Shown: positions 10,649 to 22,424, counted from the stretch's first letter. The stretch: DNA of 64,000 bases from Austropuccinia psidii (GCA_023105745.1 JALGQZ010000011.1:44298698-44362697), one strand, 5' to 3'. Numbers and translations are program-made. The notes: generated by a model from the sequence alone, not told the origin.

Positions 10649-11450
10649 CTATTTTATTAAAGTATTATAGACTTATAAGTTTAATTCATAGTGATTTCTA
10701 ATTAATAGTAGTTAACAGAAGGTCTACTTAATATTATTAATCCACCCTATGTTTAAATTATTAGTCTTATAATTATAATACTATCAATAATACTCATAAT
10801 ATTGAGTTTATCATCATAACCTTTACATTATAAAGAAAAAAAATAGTCTTATTATATCTTTATATTAAAAAAAACCAACCTTACAACTATATATTATTAT
10901 ATATATAAAAAACCCTACCCTTATATTATATTATATCTTTTATATATTTAACAAATATCCACTCTATATTGAACAAAATATTACCAATAAATTATTAAAG
11001 GTCTTATTATTATATTATATTAACAATTACCCTCTCAAACCATTAAGTATTATAACATATATAACATCAAATTGAACTTAACCCTTAAAATATATATTAT
11101 TACTATTATATTAAATCAACCTCTTATACTATCAAGGTTTTAACCTTAAAACTACCTTATATTATTATTTGAAAATTATATTTTATACTGTTTTAACTGA
11201 TAAGTTACTTATCTGATTATTGAATAGGTCTGATAGAGACTGCTGAAAAGTCTTCTCTAGTTGTAAAGCCACAATCTTAAATATTGATTTGTGAGCTCTG
11301 TAGGGAGATTGCTTAGTATATTCAGAGGGGCAGCTAAAACACCATTAGCACCCTTGGATACAGGATTATTTCAGCAATTCAAAACTGTTTACCTGTGATT
11401 TCCCCCTCAAGGACTGCCTTATCCAATCCCACACTGAAAGGAGTTCCACA

Positions 11451-11534
11451 CCGCTCCTAGGCCTTTACTGCAACGTGCATCTATATATAACTTGAAAGGT
11501 AGTTCTAAATCAGGTAATGTGAGGACAGGTGAAT
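11451..11534 (-). pseudogene. E3 RNase H fragment, 84 bp, stranded between E1 and E2
   Basis: On the minus strand one frame reads through as the start of a Gypsy RNase H domain ([18 protein letters not shown], with the first catalytic Asp in YID). It lines up with [18 protein letters not shown] in the E2 pol and directly continues the connection region encoded at 22161-22250. E1 on the left and E2 on the right therefore both inserted in E3 pol within 84 bp of each other. Confidence 0.85.
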
Positions 11535-13560
11535 TGTAAGGTTTGACTATGAAACAATAAGTAAAAATTACTAATTTATTACTTATTGTACTCTGAATGT
11601 CCTTATAATTGAAATTAATAAGATTAAAATAATAATAATAATAAAGAAATATTATTATTATGGCGTAAAAATATTATATTATTAAATAAATATAATAATA
11701 TAATTAATATTATATAAAATTATAATATTGAAAATAATATATTAATATAAGATAATTAATATATTATAAAGCTCTTTATTATTGTTACCAACAAATAATA
11801 AAGGCGTAAAAAATTGTTTCTTATAAATAAAAAACAATTAATAAAAATAATATTACCAATATTAAAGTTATATATTAATATAAATACTATTTATATTAAA
11901 TAAGAATTATTAAGAGTAATAATAAGAGAGAAATTATTATAATAGGATGAAATAACCTATTTTTAACACTTAAGATAATCCTTTTAGATATTTTACGCCA
12001 AAAGAATATAATACAACTTTTTCAAATTGTATTTACAATAAAAATAAAGAAATTTTACTAAAATTCTTGATTTTTACGTGGAAATGAGTTTATAGAGAGA
12101 TTTATAACAAAAACAATTAAAGAATTGATTTAATCATGTAAAAGTGATGATTAATGATAAGATGGTCTTTGGTCTTTAATAATATAAGAGTTTTATATAT
12201 AAAGAATAAAGAAATTACCTTTTATTTAATTGATTTAATGTTTTTGATGCGTCTGGGGGGAAAATAGAGTAAAAAGAGCTCTATTTATAGTAAATACCTC
12301 CCTCCTAGAGTCCAACAGGCTTCTAGTAGACGTTTACTGATCATATCCACTGGAATTGATCAATATTTTAAGGTTTGAGGGTGATTACATCATGATCAAA
12401 CCATCTTACATCATTATTACACCATTATTTAAAGTTATCACTATAACTTTAAGTTTGATGACATCAGAGGCTTGGAAGAACCCCAAATTTCGTGGATTTT
12501 ATTAGTTTTAATCATAAACTAATAGTATTCACCAATTTTATCACTCTTATGACTGTTAAACTTAATTTAAGGTTACAGTAGGTGATCATAACTGCTCAAT
12601 TTAAGCTCAAACTTTGATCTTAAATAACTTTTAAGATTTAAACGCTACAGCAATTCAGAGAGTGAATTCTGATAGCCTGGCATAGCCTTATTATGCTTCC
12701 AAGAGCTTATCATTACATCATCAAAACTCTAATTTTGATGATTTTTCTTGTAACTCATCTTTTCTGTCGAAATTCAATATTTTAAACTTCAAACCTTGAT
12801 TTCAGGGGGTTATACCCTGAATTTAATAATACAAATTACATCATTCTTCACGAATGAACTAGTAGAATCCAACTGTATACTTTTTTTTAAGTTTGGACCA
12901 CTTTCACAACAAAGTGGTCAACAGCTCTGTTGATTTTTATCAATATTTCATCATAGGTTTTAACCTTGTTTATAATTTGTAAAATAAAGTTCATATCTGT
13001 GTTCCTACAGTAATTACGTGGTAACTTTATTTTTGGTTCATCATTCTATCATGTATAGTTTAGAAGATATTAGCTATGATCCTTGAATATATGCGTTGAC
13101 CAAAAAAGTGCATATATTCAGGATAATTCCTTAAGTATTGACTTTGAGAATTAGCTTATTAATTGTTTTATGTGTGGATTTTCGTGGGGAATCCACTGGT
13201 ACAATTTATTTCACATGTTGTTTCATTGGTTTCTGAGATAAATAGGATTTTATGGTCTTTATAAGGTATTATACCTTATAATTCATTAAATATTGATTTT
13301 ACAGATATGCCATAAAAATGGTATATGTGTATTTTTCCATGAGGAGTCCAATGGTATAATTTATTTTACATGTTGATTCATTGGTTTTTAAGTTAAACCA
13401 ATTTTTGTACCAATTTATGGTATTTTTTGTATATTTAAGTAATTAATTTTAGTGTATAATTATTCTAAGTAATTTTAGTATAATTATATTAAAGGTATAA
13501 TTATTCTTAATCTTTTTTGTGACCTTATTGGGTATGTGGTCATATCTCAAAGGCTCACAT
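11535..13560 (-). repeat. E2 3' LTR, 2026 bp
   Basis: Same length as the partner at 20135-22160 and about 98% identical. AT-rich, with no frame worth calling. Confidence 0.93.
12282..12289 (-). promoter_or_regulatory. TATA box in the E2 3' LTR
   Basis: Minus-strand TATAAATA followed by GAGCTC, identical in context to the box at 20883-20890 in the 5' LTR. Confidence 0.6.
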
Positions 13561-13572
13561 TCCCTACCACCA
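13561..13572 (-). other. E2 polypurine tract
   Basis: Minus-strand GGTGGTAGGGAA abuts the TGTGAGCC start of the 3' LTR, about 105 bases after the pol stop codon. Confidence 0.8.
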
Positions 13573-13677
13573 AAAAAGATTGTACCACAATCTGATATGT
13601 ACGATTAGGGTATCATCCACTGTCCTACCTCTTCAATAGACTTTGTTAGTCTTGAAGCTCAATAATGCTTAACTTTT

Positions 13678-16600
13678 TTATTTTTCAGGTTTTCTTTCAT
13701 GTCTGAACCTTCTTAGTAGTTTATCAGCATTTGTTATATCCTTCTCAAGTAGCCATTCATCTTCTTGAGTTGAATTTCTATACCTTACAAGGTATTCTCT
13801 TTCTTTTTTGTTTCTTGTCCTTCTTTCTTTAAGGACTTTTACTATTTTCTTTTCCTCTCCTTCTTCCAAGGGGGGAATCTCAAGTGGGGGTTTATTTCTT
13901 AGTGGAAATAACTCCTTGTCACTTGAACTGTAAGGTTTTATCAGACTTACAGGGAAAGTTGGGTGTTTGTTCATTAGTTCACCTGTGAGTTCTAATTGCA
14001 CAGCATTGGGTCCATGAAGTGCTTTTATCATAAATGGTCCTACAAAGGAATCTTTCAATTTCTTTGGGCCTTTTATGTTATTGAAATTAAGGGTTGATAC
14101 TAAAACCAAGTCTCCTATTTTGAAATCAGGTGGCTTATGACTTTTATCCCATCTTTCTTTTGCATATTTAAAAGAGCCTTGCATGCATCTGTTTGCATGG
14201 TGTCTTGCTTTGTCAAGCATTATCTTGAAGCTGCTTGCTGTTGGATGTATATCCACTAAGTCCTTTTTGAGGGTATCATAAGGAAGTCTTGGATTCCAAC
14301 CTTTCTCTAGCATTGCTGGTGTTTTGCCAGTAGAAGAATGGATTGATGTCTTATATGCCAATTCAAGTGCTGGTATTAGTGTACACCAATCATGGGTAAA
14401 ACCATCAGAATCTTTGAATTCTAGCCCATAAGCACAGAATCTTCTGATCATATCCTCTAGGGTCTGTATCATTCTTTCTGCCAAACCATCAGTTTGAGGA
14501 TGATAAGCTGTTGAGAATGATAACTTTGTCCCAAACAAGTTATGGAGATTTGTCCATAATGCTGAAGTGAACTTTGGGTCTCTGTCACTTATAATATTTT
14601 GGAATAAGCCTGTGTGGCTAATGACTTTATTCCATATCATTATGGCTGTATCCATAGGTGTGTCATCTTTATGACATGGTAAGAACATGGGAGTTTTGCT
14701 GTATCTGTCAACTAACACTAGGCATGCATTATAACTCCTGTCTCCTCCTGGTGGTAAGGCTGTTACCCAATCCATATGAACTATTTCCCATGGGGATTTT
14801 GGCTCTTGGATTTGGATCATCATTCCAAATTTCTTTCCTGTGGCTCTGTTGGCTTTTTGACATCTGTCACAGGTTTGGCAGTACTCTGCAACATCTTTCT
14901 TCCAATTTGGCCACCAAGAGCAGGTTTTCACCCTCTCTAGTGTCCTATCTTCTGAGAGATGTCCAGATGCAACACTATCATGACACTCATGTAGAATAGT
15001 GTTTATTAGTGTTCTGTCTGTTAAGGCCATAACACATGTGTGTTTTGTTCTATGGTAAAGGATTCCATCAAGGAGGTGAAATCTTCCTTCATCATATTCC
15101 TTTTTCCATATTTCATCTAGTTTTGATGAAAGTGATGGATCTTTGCAGTCTTTCATTAGAAGTTGGCTTAAGATATGGCAATTATTTTCTGTCTTATAGC
15201 TTTCTTTAACTTGGTTAAAGAATTCTGTGCCAATGTCTGTAACACATATTCCTTCTATATGGTGCTCTTCTTGTGGTACCCATGCTGGATTGTCAGGGGT
15301 ATTTGCTAGAGCCCATCTGCTGAGACCATCTGCATTTTTGTGAATATTTCCAGATTTATGAACAATAGTCATATTTCCTCTATATTCCTGGATAGCAATT
15401 TGCCATCTCAGCATATGTCTGTTTGGAGTCTTCATATTTAATAGTGATTTCACAGCATTACAGTCTGTGATTACATCAAATACTGTGCCATCCAAATAAT
15501 AATGCAGTTTTTCTAGAGCCCACACTAGGCATAAGCATTCTATTTGGCTTGCTCCATACCTTGCTTCTGTTGGCTTTATTTGCCTTGAAATGAAACAAAT
15601 TGGTCCTTCCACTGGTTTATCATTGATAATTTGTGTTTGGTGAAGTGCAGCACCTAGTCCTTCTCCACAAGCATCAATGTACAGTTTGAAGGGTAATTTC
15701 CAATCTGGCATTAGAAGAAATGGGGCATTTGTTAAGGAATTTTTTAATTCTTCATATGCCTTGACTCTTTCTTCTGTCATCTCATAGACTGTTTGTTGGT
15801 CACATAGTTTATACAAGGATTTAGCAATCTTTGCAAAGTCCTTTATATGCTGTCTATAGTAACCAGCAAATCCTAGAAATGATTGCATTTCTTTTTTGGT
15901 TTGAGGCATTGGTTTAAGTAGTACTGCTGCTACTTTATTTTTGTCTATGCCTAGACTAAGTCCAGATACCACATGTCCTAGTGCTTTTAATTCACTATAT
16001 GCAAAATGACACTTTTTCAAGGAAATTTTCATATTCACTTGGACTATTTTCTGTAGTACCCTTTCTAGTCTTGTAAGGTGATTTTCCCAAGTTTCTGAGC
16101 AAACTATAATATCATCAATATAGATAATTAACCATCCTTCTGATAATTCTTCAGGAAATATGGTATTCATCATTCTTTGATAATGGGAAGGTGCATTTTT
16201 TATCCCAAATGGCATTCTTAAGTATTCAAAAATTCCACAATGGACTATTATTCTTAGTAGTTTCTTGGCATTGTCTGCTAAGACATTTTGATGAAAACCC
16301 TTAAGAGCATCCATAGCTGTGATGAACTTAGCTTGTGACAATTGGGTCAATGTCTCATGGATTCTGGGTATTGGATATCTGTCTGGAATGGTATAGGTAT
16401 TCAGGGCTCTCAAGTCTCCTACCATCCTTGATTTTCCATTATGCCAAGTTATAATGACAGGTGTAGTAACTTCTACTTGCTCATTATGTCCAACCTTTCT
16501 TAGTACTCCAAGGTCCATTAATTCTTTAATGTGCACCTCTAAGGCTTCTCTAGCTCTTGGGCTGGCTGGATAAGCAGGTCTTCTTAATAAAGGTGGGTAA

Positions 16601-16731
16601 GGCTTTTCTACATTAAGAATTATATCCACTTCATGTCCAATTATGGCACTTAGTGGTTCTTTGTCAGTTGCAAAGGCATTTTTATACTTAAATAAGAGGT
16701 CAATCAATTTTTCTTTCATTTTTTCTGTCAA
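13678..16731 (-). CDS. pol: E2 pol: reverse transcriptase, RNase H, integrase and chromodomain-like tail
   Basis: An uninterrupted 1017-codon frame. It carries the RT palm with the catalytic YIDD (Y204-D207). The connection and RNase H follow, with an LYIDACGEG start at about residue 350. The integrase has an HHCC zinc-binding part (HECHDS to CQTCDRC) and a complete catalytic triad D654, D716, E752 (35 residues between the last two). The C-terminal 60 residues (EYLVRYRN to [10 protein letters not shown]) look like a diverged chromodomain. The RT precedes integrase, which is the Ty3/Gypsy order. The nominal start at 16731 is a TTG; the same frame is open upstream to the A9 run at 16818-16826, so the product is meant to be made as part of a gag-protease-RT polyprotein. 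No dead catalytic residue was seen. Confidence 0.93.
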   Translation of the reverse strand: MTEKMKEKLIDLLFKYKNAFATDKEPLSAIIGHEVDIILNVEKPYPPLLRRPAYPASPRAREALEVHIKELMDLGVLRKVGHNEQVEVTTPVIITWHNGKSRMVGDLRALNTYTIPDRYPIPRIHETLTQLSQAKFITAMDALKGFHQNVLADNAKKLLRIIVHCGIFEYLRMPFGIKNAPSHYQRMMNTIFPEELSEGWLIIYIDDIIVCSETWENHLTRLERVLQKIVQVNMKISLKKCHFAYSELKALGHVVSGLSLGIDKNKVAAVLLKPMPQTKKEMQSFLGFAGYYRQHIKDFAKIAKSLYKLCDQQTVYEMTEERVKAYEELKNSLTNAPFLLMPDWKLPFKLYIDACGEGLGAALHQTQIINDKPVEGPICFISRQIKPTEARYGASQIECLCLVWALEKLHYYLDGTVFDVITDCNAVKSLLNMKTPNRHMLRWQIAIQEYRGNMTIVHKSGNIHKNADGLSRWALANTPDNPAWVPQEEHHIEGICVTDIGTEFFNQVKESYKTENNCHILSQLLMKDCKDPSLSSKLDEIWKKEYDEGRFHLLDGILYHRTKHTCVMALTDRTLINTILHECHDSVASGHLSEDRTLERVKTCSWWPNWKKDVAEYCQTCDRCQKANRATGKKFGMMIQIQEPKSPWEIVHMDWVTALPPGGDRSYNACLVLVDRYSKTPMFLPCHKDDTPMDTAIMIWNKVISHTGLFQNIISDRDPKFTSALWTNLHNLFGTKLSFSTAYHPQTDGLAERMIQTLEDMIRRFCAYGLEFKDSDGFTHDWCTLIPALELAYKTSIHSSTGKTPAMLEKGWNPRLPYDTLKKDLVDIHPTASSFKIMLDKARHHANRCMQGSFKYAKERWDKSHKPPDFKIGDLVLVSTLNFNNIKGPKKLKDSFVGPFMIKALHGPNAVQLELTGELMNKHPTFPVSLIKPYSSSDKELFPLRNKPPLEIPPLEEGEEKKIVKVLKERRTRNKKEREYLVRYRNSTQEDEWLLEKDITNADKLLRRFRHERKPEK

Positions 16732-17957
16732 TTCTTGATTGAATTCTGCCTCTTTAAGTTGTTCAGATATAAAAATTTCCTTTTCTGGAATTTTTTCTTC
16801 TTTCTTAATAACTGTGATTTTTTTTTGTTATTTAAGAAGCCAAACTTTTGTCTTTTGTTATCTCCTATGGTAAAATATCTATCTTTTTGGTTGGAGATAT
16901 CTATACCATAGATTGATAAGTAGTCATTCCCAAGTATGAAATGATTACTAGTACAGTTGTCCATTACTACAAACTCTACTTTAATTCTGACACATTGTGA
17001 GGGATGAGGAAAAATTAGTGTTAAATCAATTATTCCAAGGGGCTTCATGCTCTCACTTGCACTACTGAATTTGACACCTTGTATTGGCATAAGTTTTTCT
17101 TGCCAGTTTGGGACAATGGTTTTTAAATAACTTTTGCCAACACAAGTGCAATATGCTCCTGTATCCAAGTTAACTTTTCCTTCTTGGTTTTCAACCATAA
17201 CAATACATATACTTGATTTTCCAGCTGTATATCCCATTCCTCTTGCAGGTTTGGCTCTATACATTTTGGCATCTTGTATGTTTGTCAGGTTTGTGTCAGA
17301 TGTTCCAACTTGTGGCAAGTTTGAATTAACATCCAGTACTTCATAAATTAAGTCAATATTATTAATTTGTGCATTAATTATATTGATTTCATCACTTTCA
17401 GAGCTTTCTGACTCTTCTGTCTCTTTTTCAGAGTCAGATTCCTCTTCCTTGTCATTGTGGCTTTCTGTTTCCACAATTTCATTAATCTTTGCTTTTTTAA
17501 GGCAATTATTGGCTAAGTGTCCAATACCTCCACATTTATGGCATTTTCTTTGCTCATTATTGTTGGATGTATTGGGCTTAAAGGATTCTTTTGATTTATC
17601 TTTTTTGATAAATGGTTTATTCGGGCTTTTAATGTCCAATTTTTTCCAAGTCCTGCCAATTTTTGTTCTTGTCACTATATCTTCTACTGCATTAATATAC
17701 TCTTCTGTGGAGCATGGTTCTATACACCTGCTTCTTAGGGCATGTTCTAGTTCCCCTCGACATTTCTTAAGTATTTTCATGTGCACCATCTTTTGTGACA
17801 TTTCTGGGTACAGTGCATTAAGCCTTTCAACTTGTTTCAAGAACCAAGTTAAAGGTTTGTCTTTCTCTGGGTCAAAGAAAGAGTTTTCAAATGCATTTTC
17901 TATCTTATACCTCCAGGCATCATTTGCCCTAATACCATCTTTTTGCAGATTTCTCAA
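16728..17957 (-). pseudogene. gag: E2 gag C-terminal part, CCHC nucleocapsid and protease
   Basis: The frame encodes the end of a Gypsy gag domain (DAWRYKIENAF onwards), a zinc knuckle CHKCGGIGHLANNC, an acidic Ser/Glu-rich spacer and a retropepsin with the motif VNLDTGA (D265) and a later FILGNDYL. The last 33 codons are a basic run unlike the rest. At the A9 run (16818-16826) the -1 frame takes over with an ordinary acidic sequence that leads into the RT, so the true protein leaves this frame there. The first codons (17957-17925) are out of frame with the preceding gag part. A short deletion near 17941 joins a segment ending KRWY to one starting ANDAW and creates a stop. Confidence 0.85.
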
Positions 17958-18966
17958 ACAAAGAATGTAATCTTGCAGTGATTAATTCATCTGGTATGGC
18001 ATAATCTTCTTGTAACATGTAAATTGTTTTAATAAATGACATGTGGTCATATTCACCTTCTCCTGTGAATGTTGGCCATTCTTTCAATTGAGGTGCTTCC
18101 TTCATTAAGACTTGGTTATTATCTTGGTGACTCAAGTCTGTTATGAAAGGATTTGACAATTCCTCTTTTGTTTTAACAGGGCTTCTTATATGAGAAAATG
18201 GTGTTGATAACTTAGGCATATTTAAATTAGCCTCATTAATTTTATCTATTTTTTCAGTGATAAGCCTTATTTCACTCTGAATATCATCTTTCAGATGCAT
18301 TCTTGCTTCATCACTGTTTTCCACATGGTCCAAAAGTAATTTTTGGTGTGATGAAGTCTTTTCTTCAAATTTTTCTACAGAAATACTTAATTTATTTAAT
18401 TTTTCTGTAAGATTGTCAATGCTCACATCATAATTGATTGTCAAAGTTTTGTCTTTGATATCTTTTATGTATTTATACAATTCTTGTTGTCCTTGTATTA
18501 ATTTTTGAGTATTGTCAATTAAATTCTTTGGTTTATTATTTTCAACAATAAACTTAATGTTGTCAATTTCTTTCTTGTTTTGCACAACAATTTTTGTTAA
18601 AGAAGATAAATTGTTATTTATTTCTTGTAGTGATAATAAACTATCTTTAATTTCTTTTAGAGGTAATATACTATTTTTAATTTCTGTTAAAGTATTTACA
18701 ACATCTTTGGACAAGGTTATTTCTTTGGGAAATGAGGTTGTCTCATTCTTTGCTCTTCCTTGTCCTTGAATTCCATCAAGGTTCTGGCCATGTTGAAAAC
18801 ATTGTCCATGGAATCCTTTTGGATTCTTGGGATTATGTAGCTTGGGGAATATGGTTTCCTCCAATGCTTTTTCTTGTTCTTCTTCCCTTCTTGGGGAAGT
18901 GGGTTGGCTTGGGGCTTGCTGGTAGAAGCTACTGGGGCTTCTTCCTTGGTTGCCTCCCTCTTTTTG
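17929..18966 (-). pseudogene. gag: E2 gag middle part (coiled-coil and start of capsid domain)
   Basis: Minus-strand frame with repeated heptad-like Leu/Ile/Asn/Lys segments (about 18700-18300, probable coiled coil), then the capsid-like region WPTFTGEGEYDHMSFI. It is open upstream of the ATG at 18864 to about 18966, where it joins the N-terminal frame after a one-base insertion. It ends at a stop (17931-17929) created by the deletion near 17941. The equivalent capsid segment EYDHMEFIDYI is seen in E3 at about 25930, which supports the frame. Confidence 0.85.
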
Positions 18967-19411
18967 GCATGGTAATCCTTGATTTTTTTTGATTTAAGGT
19001 TTGGATGACAGTGGATTCCATCCATTGGAGTATTTCACTATCTCCTCCTCTTTGAGGAACTTTTTCAGGATGTGCCAGGAGTTCATCACTCCTTGGTGTA
19101 TTTGAGGAAACATTTCCCAATCTTTGTCCTTGTACACTGTGCAATACTGCTTGTACTGGCCCATGTAGATGTCTATTTGAGCCCTCTGAATGTGATTTGT
19201 ACCTGTTTGAGTTACTCATACTTAGTTCTAATTCAGGCTCAGATATCATGGGCATTTCTGGGACTTGCCTTTGGGATAAGGCACTTCCTTGTGTGGATTC
19301 TGTTCCACTGGGGATATTGCCCTTTCTTTTCCCTTTTGAGGGATCAATTCTACCTCTGAGTCCAGCTCCATCTGATTGGATGGAGTATTGGGAACCTCTT
19401 CTGGTAGTCAT
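18929..19411 (-). pseudogene. gag: E2 gag N-terminal part
   Basis: Starts at an ATG (MTTRRGSQYSIQSDGAG). Low-complexity, Ser/Gln/Glu/Pro-rich, about 145 meaningful residues. The frame goes wrong at about 18966: after MP the peptide becomes KRGRQPRKKPQ and stops, while the third frame continues with QKEGGNQGRSPSS into the middle gag part. One extra base would explain it. I take the ATG at 19411 as the gag start because the neighbouring upstream frame could join it only through a splice. Confidence 0.75.
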
Positions 19412-19479
19412 AATTAAAGAATAAGAAAAAATAAAAGTATTTTAGAATAAAAATTCTTTTATGGCAATTTGTAAAAAGA

Positions 19480-19660
19480 GGTGCTCACCTTCAGAGTCTT
19501 GAATGGTGGGTCCTGGAAAGTCTAATTTCTTAGCTTTCTTTCTTTTGGTGATAACTGGGGTTGGAGAACTTTGACAAGTTTCTTCCACCAACCTCTCAAC
19601 AGTAGCTTGGTTATCTTCTGTTGGGTTATCTTCAAACACTAAAAAAGACAAATAAATATA
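19480..19660 (-). other. E2 leader upstream frame, possible first exon
   Basis: The leader carries a minus-strand protein-like stretch (TPVITKRKKAKKLDFPGP and following) up to 19489, immediately followed by GTGAGC, a good splice donor. Acceptors at 19401 or 19396 would give introns of 88-93 bp, a usual fungal size; only AG at 19396 keeps the gag frame. Similar short basic frames lie before gag in E3 (about 27380-27550) and E5 (about 43190-43330). It may be an upstream exon or only a conserved leader ORF. Confidence 0.4.
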
Positions 19661-20116
19661 AGTCTTTATATAAGAAGTGTTATTTTTGGCAAGATATGGC
19701 AATTTTCCACGTGGAAATTGCTTTATATCTTAAAAAATCGAAATAAAATAAAGAAATGAATAAGAATGAATAAAAATAACTTTTTTTATTGGTTTTTAAT
19801 ATTTTTTATATATTTTTTTATTTTTTAAAGAATAAAATAAAAAAAAAGAATATGATTCTTATGAAATTAAATTATAATAAAATTATTTTCAATTTATAAA
19901 ATATCTTTTTTAATCACTAGAGTCACTCAAAGAAAGTTCTTGCAAGTCTAAGGATGTGAAAAACCACGTGTAAGACAGTACAATTGCTTTCCAAATGCCT
20001 CAATAGCTTTTAAAATCATTAAAATATAAAATTATTATATAATTTATGATTATAAGTATAATTTATTATTGGATAAACCCAAATAGAATCTTTTTAAAGG
20101 TCTTTTAAGTAAATAT

Positions 20117-20132
20117 CATGGCCAGGCCCCCA
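20117..20132 (-). other. E2 primer-binding site
   Basis: Reading the minus strand, two bases after the 5' LTR end: TGGGGGCCTGGCCATG. The same 16 bases occur at the same place in E5 (45350-45365) and, with one change, in E3 (28158-28173). The tRNA was not identified. Confidence 0.75.
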
Positions 20133-20134
20133 AA

Positions 20135-22160
20135 TGTAAGGTTTGACTATGAAACAATAAGTAAAAATTACTAATTTATTACTTATTGTACTCTGAATGT
20201 CCTTATAATTGAAATTAATAAGATTAAAATAATAATAATAATAAAGAAATATTATTATTATGGCGTAAAAATATTATATTATTAAATAAATGTAATAATA
20301 TAATTAATATTATATAAAATTATAATATTGAAAATAATATATTAATATAAGATAATTAATATATTATAAAGCTCTTTATTATTGTTACCAACAAATAATA
20401 AAGGCGTAAAAAATTGTTTTTTATAAATAAAAAACAATTAATAACAATAATATTACCAATATTAAAGTTATATATTAATATAAATACTATTTATATTAAA
20501 TAAGAATTATTAAGAGTAATAATAAGAGAGAAATTATTATAATAAGATGAAATAACCTATTTTTAACACTTAAGATAATAATTTTGAGATATGTTACGCC
20601 AAAAGAATATAATAAAACTTTTTCAAATTGTATTTACAATAAAAATAAAGAAATTTTACTAAAATTCTTGATTTTTACGTGGAGATGAGTTTATAGAGAG
20701 ATTTATAACAAAAACAATTAAAGAATTGATTTAATCACGTAAAAGTGGTGATTAATGATAAGATGGTCTTTGGTCTTTAATAATATAAGAGTTTTATATA
20801 TAAAGAATAAAGAAATTACCTTTTATTTAATTGATTTAATGTTTTTGTTGCGTCTGGGGGGAAAATAGAGTAAAAAGAGCTCTATTTATAGTAAATACCT
20901 CCCTCCTAGAGTCCAACCGGCTTCTAGTAGACGTGTACTGATCATATCCACTGGAATTGATCAATATTTTAAGGTTTGAGGGTGATTACATCATGATCAA
21001 ACCATCTTACATCATTATTACACCATTATTTAAAGTTATCACTATAACTTTAAGTTTGATGACATCAGAGGATTGGCAGAACCCCAAATTTCGTGGATTT
21101 CATTAGTTTTAATCATAAACTAATAGTATTCACCAATTTTATCACTCTTATGACTGTTAAACTTAATTTAAGGTTACAGTAGGTGATCATAACTGCTCAA
21201 TTTAAGCTCAAACTTTGATCTTCAATAACTTTTAAGATTTACGCGCTACAGCAATTCAGAGAGTGAATTCTGATAGCCTGGCATAGCCTTATTATTCTTC
21301 CAAGAGCTTATCATTACATCATCAAAACTCTAATTTTGATGATTTTTCTTGTAACTCATCTTTTCTGTTGAAATTCAATATTTTAAACTTCAAAACTTGA
21401 TTTCAGGGGGTTATACCCTGAACTTAATAATAAAAATTACATCATTCTTCACGAATGAACTAGTAGAATCCAACTGTATACTTTTTTTTAAGTTTGGACC
21501 ACTTTCACAACAAAGTGGTCAACAGCTCTGTTGATTTTTATCAATATTTCATCATAGGTTTTAACCTTGTTTATAATTTGTAAAATAAAGTTCATATCTG
21601 TGTCCTTACAGTAATTACGTGGTAAATTTATTTTTGGTTCATCATTCTATCATGTATAGTTTAGAAGATATTAGCTATGATCCTTGAATATATGCGTTGA
21701 CCAAAAAAGTGCATATATTCAGGATAATTCCTTAAGTATTGACTTTGAGAATTAGCTTATTAATTGTTTTATGTGTGGATTTTTGTGGGAAATCCACTGG
21801 TCCAATTTATTTCACATGTTGCTTTATTGGTTTCTGAGATAAATAGGATTTTATGGTTTTTATAAGGTATTATACCTTATAATTCATTAAATATTGATTT
21901 TACAGATATGCCATAAAAATGGTATATGTGTATTTTTCCATGAGGAGTCCAATGGTATAATTTATTTTACATGTTGATTCATTGGTTTTTAAGTTAAACC
22001 AATTTTTGTACCAATTTATGGTATTTTTTGTATATTTAAGTAATTAATTTTAATGTATAATTATTCTAAGTAATTTTAGTATAATTATATTAAAGGTATA
22101 ATTATTCTTAATCTTTTTTGTGACCTTATTGGGTATGTGGTCATATCTCAAAGGCTCACA
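20135..22160 (-). repeat. E2 5' LTR, 2026 bp
   Basis: Partner of 11535-13560. In the element's direction it begins at 22160 with TGTGAGCC and ends at 20135 with CCTTACA. Confidence 0.93.
20883..20890 (-). promoter_or_regulatory. E2 promoter TATA box
   Basis: Minus-strand CTATAAATAGAGCTC, about 1.27 kb into the 5' LTR and the most TATA-like site there. Transcription would start about 30 bases further on, near 20855. Confidence 0.7.
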
Positions 22161-22424
22161 TGCATTAATGAGTTCATATTTGATCCTCTCATATGCATCC
22201 CTCCTTTCCTTGGTAATCTCAAAAACTACATCTTTTGAAAATAACTTGTATAGATTACTAGTTATGTGGGAAAAGCTTTTTATGTGGTTTCTGTAGTAGC
22301 TAGCAAACTCAAGGAAAGATTACATCAATTTTATATTATTTGGTACTTTTTTTTCAAAGTACTGATGATACTTTGTTCTGATTTATGCCCAGGCTTAGGC
22401 TTGAGCCTTTATGTCCAGATGCCA
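22161..22424 (-). pseudogene. E3 pol: RT thumb and connection fragment
   Basis: The minus strand encodes DVVFEITKERRDAYERIK, equivalent to [17 protein letters not shown] of E2 pol, and upstream a GLSLGID-like motif region (SSLSLGINQNKV). Frames are shifted in places. It joins the RT piece at 23844 once the solo LTR and one TGCCA copy are ignored, and joins 11451-11534 once E2 is ignored. Confidence 0.85.

Larger units (their letters stand above)
1..11450 (+). mobile_element. E1: large gag-protease-only LTR retrotransposon, 5' end cut by the window
   Basis: The first 217 bases recur at 11234-11450 without indels and with three substitutions, so they are the 3' end of the 5' LTR and the matching part of the 3' LTR. 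Inside lie a primer-binding-like site, gag and protease frames, a polypurine tract and a 1941-bp 3' LTR starting TGTGG and ending CCACA. The interior (218-9509) is 9.3 kb, so the whole element would be about 13.2 kb. No RT, RNase H or integrase motif is visible in any frame. It is therefore non-autonomous, comparable in plan to gag-only LTR elements (TR-GAG) described in plants, but with a protease added. It sits inside the RNase H coding part of E3. The right flanking bases are CCGCT, and the matching left target-site copy lies outside the window. Confidence 0.85.
9510..11450 (+). repeat. E1 3' LTR, 1941 bp
   Basis: Starts TGTGGTATTCC and ends GGAGTTCCACA, an imperfect terminal inverted repeat, with a polypurine tract in front. 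The end is fixed by identity with 1-217. It contains a TATA box at 10462 and two internal duplications. Frames in it (for example 9654-9857) are short and not supported as genes. Confidence 0.9.
11535..22160 (-). mobile_element. E2: full-length Ty3/Gypsy retrotransposon, 10,626 bp
   Basis: Two 2026-bp LTRs (11535-13560 and 20135-22160), starting TGTAAGG and ending CTCACA, enclose a minus-strand gag-pol. The flanking bases are TGAAT on the left and TGCAT on the right, a five-base target duplication with one mismatch. Removing E2 and one copy restores the E3 RNase H frame, which confirms the boundaries. By eye the LTRs differ at roughly 40 positions (about 98% identity). The element has a primer site, polypurine tract, TATA box, intact pol frame and broken gag, so this copy could supply RT and integrase but not its own capsid. 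Confidence 0.93.

Noticed and set aside
17383..17970. 195-codon plus-strand frame
   Set aside because: Antisense shadow of the Ser/Glu-rich E2 gag.
11530..22165. Perfect target duplication for E2
   Set aside because: Flanks are TGAAT and TGCAT, so one mismatch; reported as imperfect rather than perfect.
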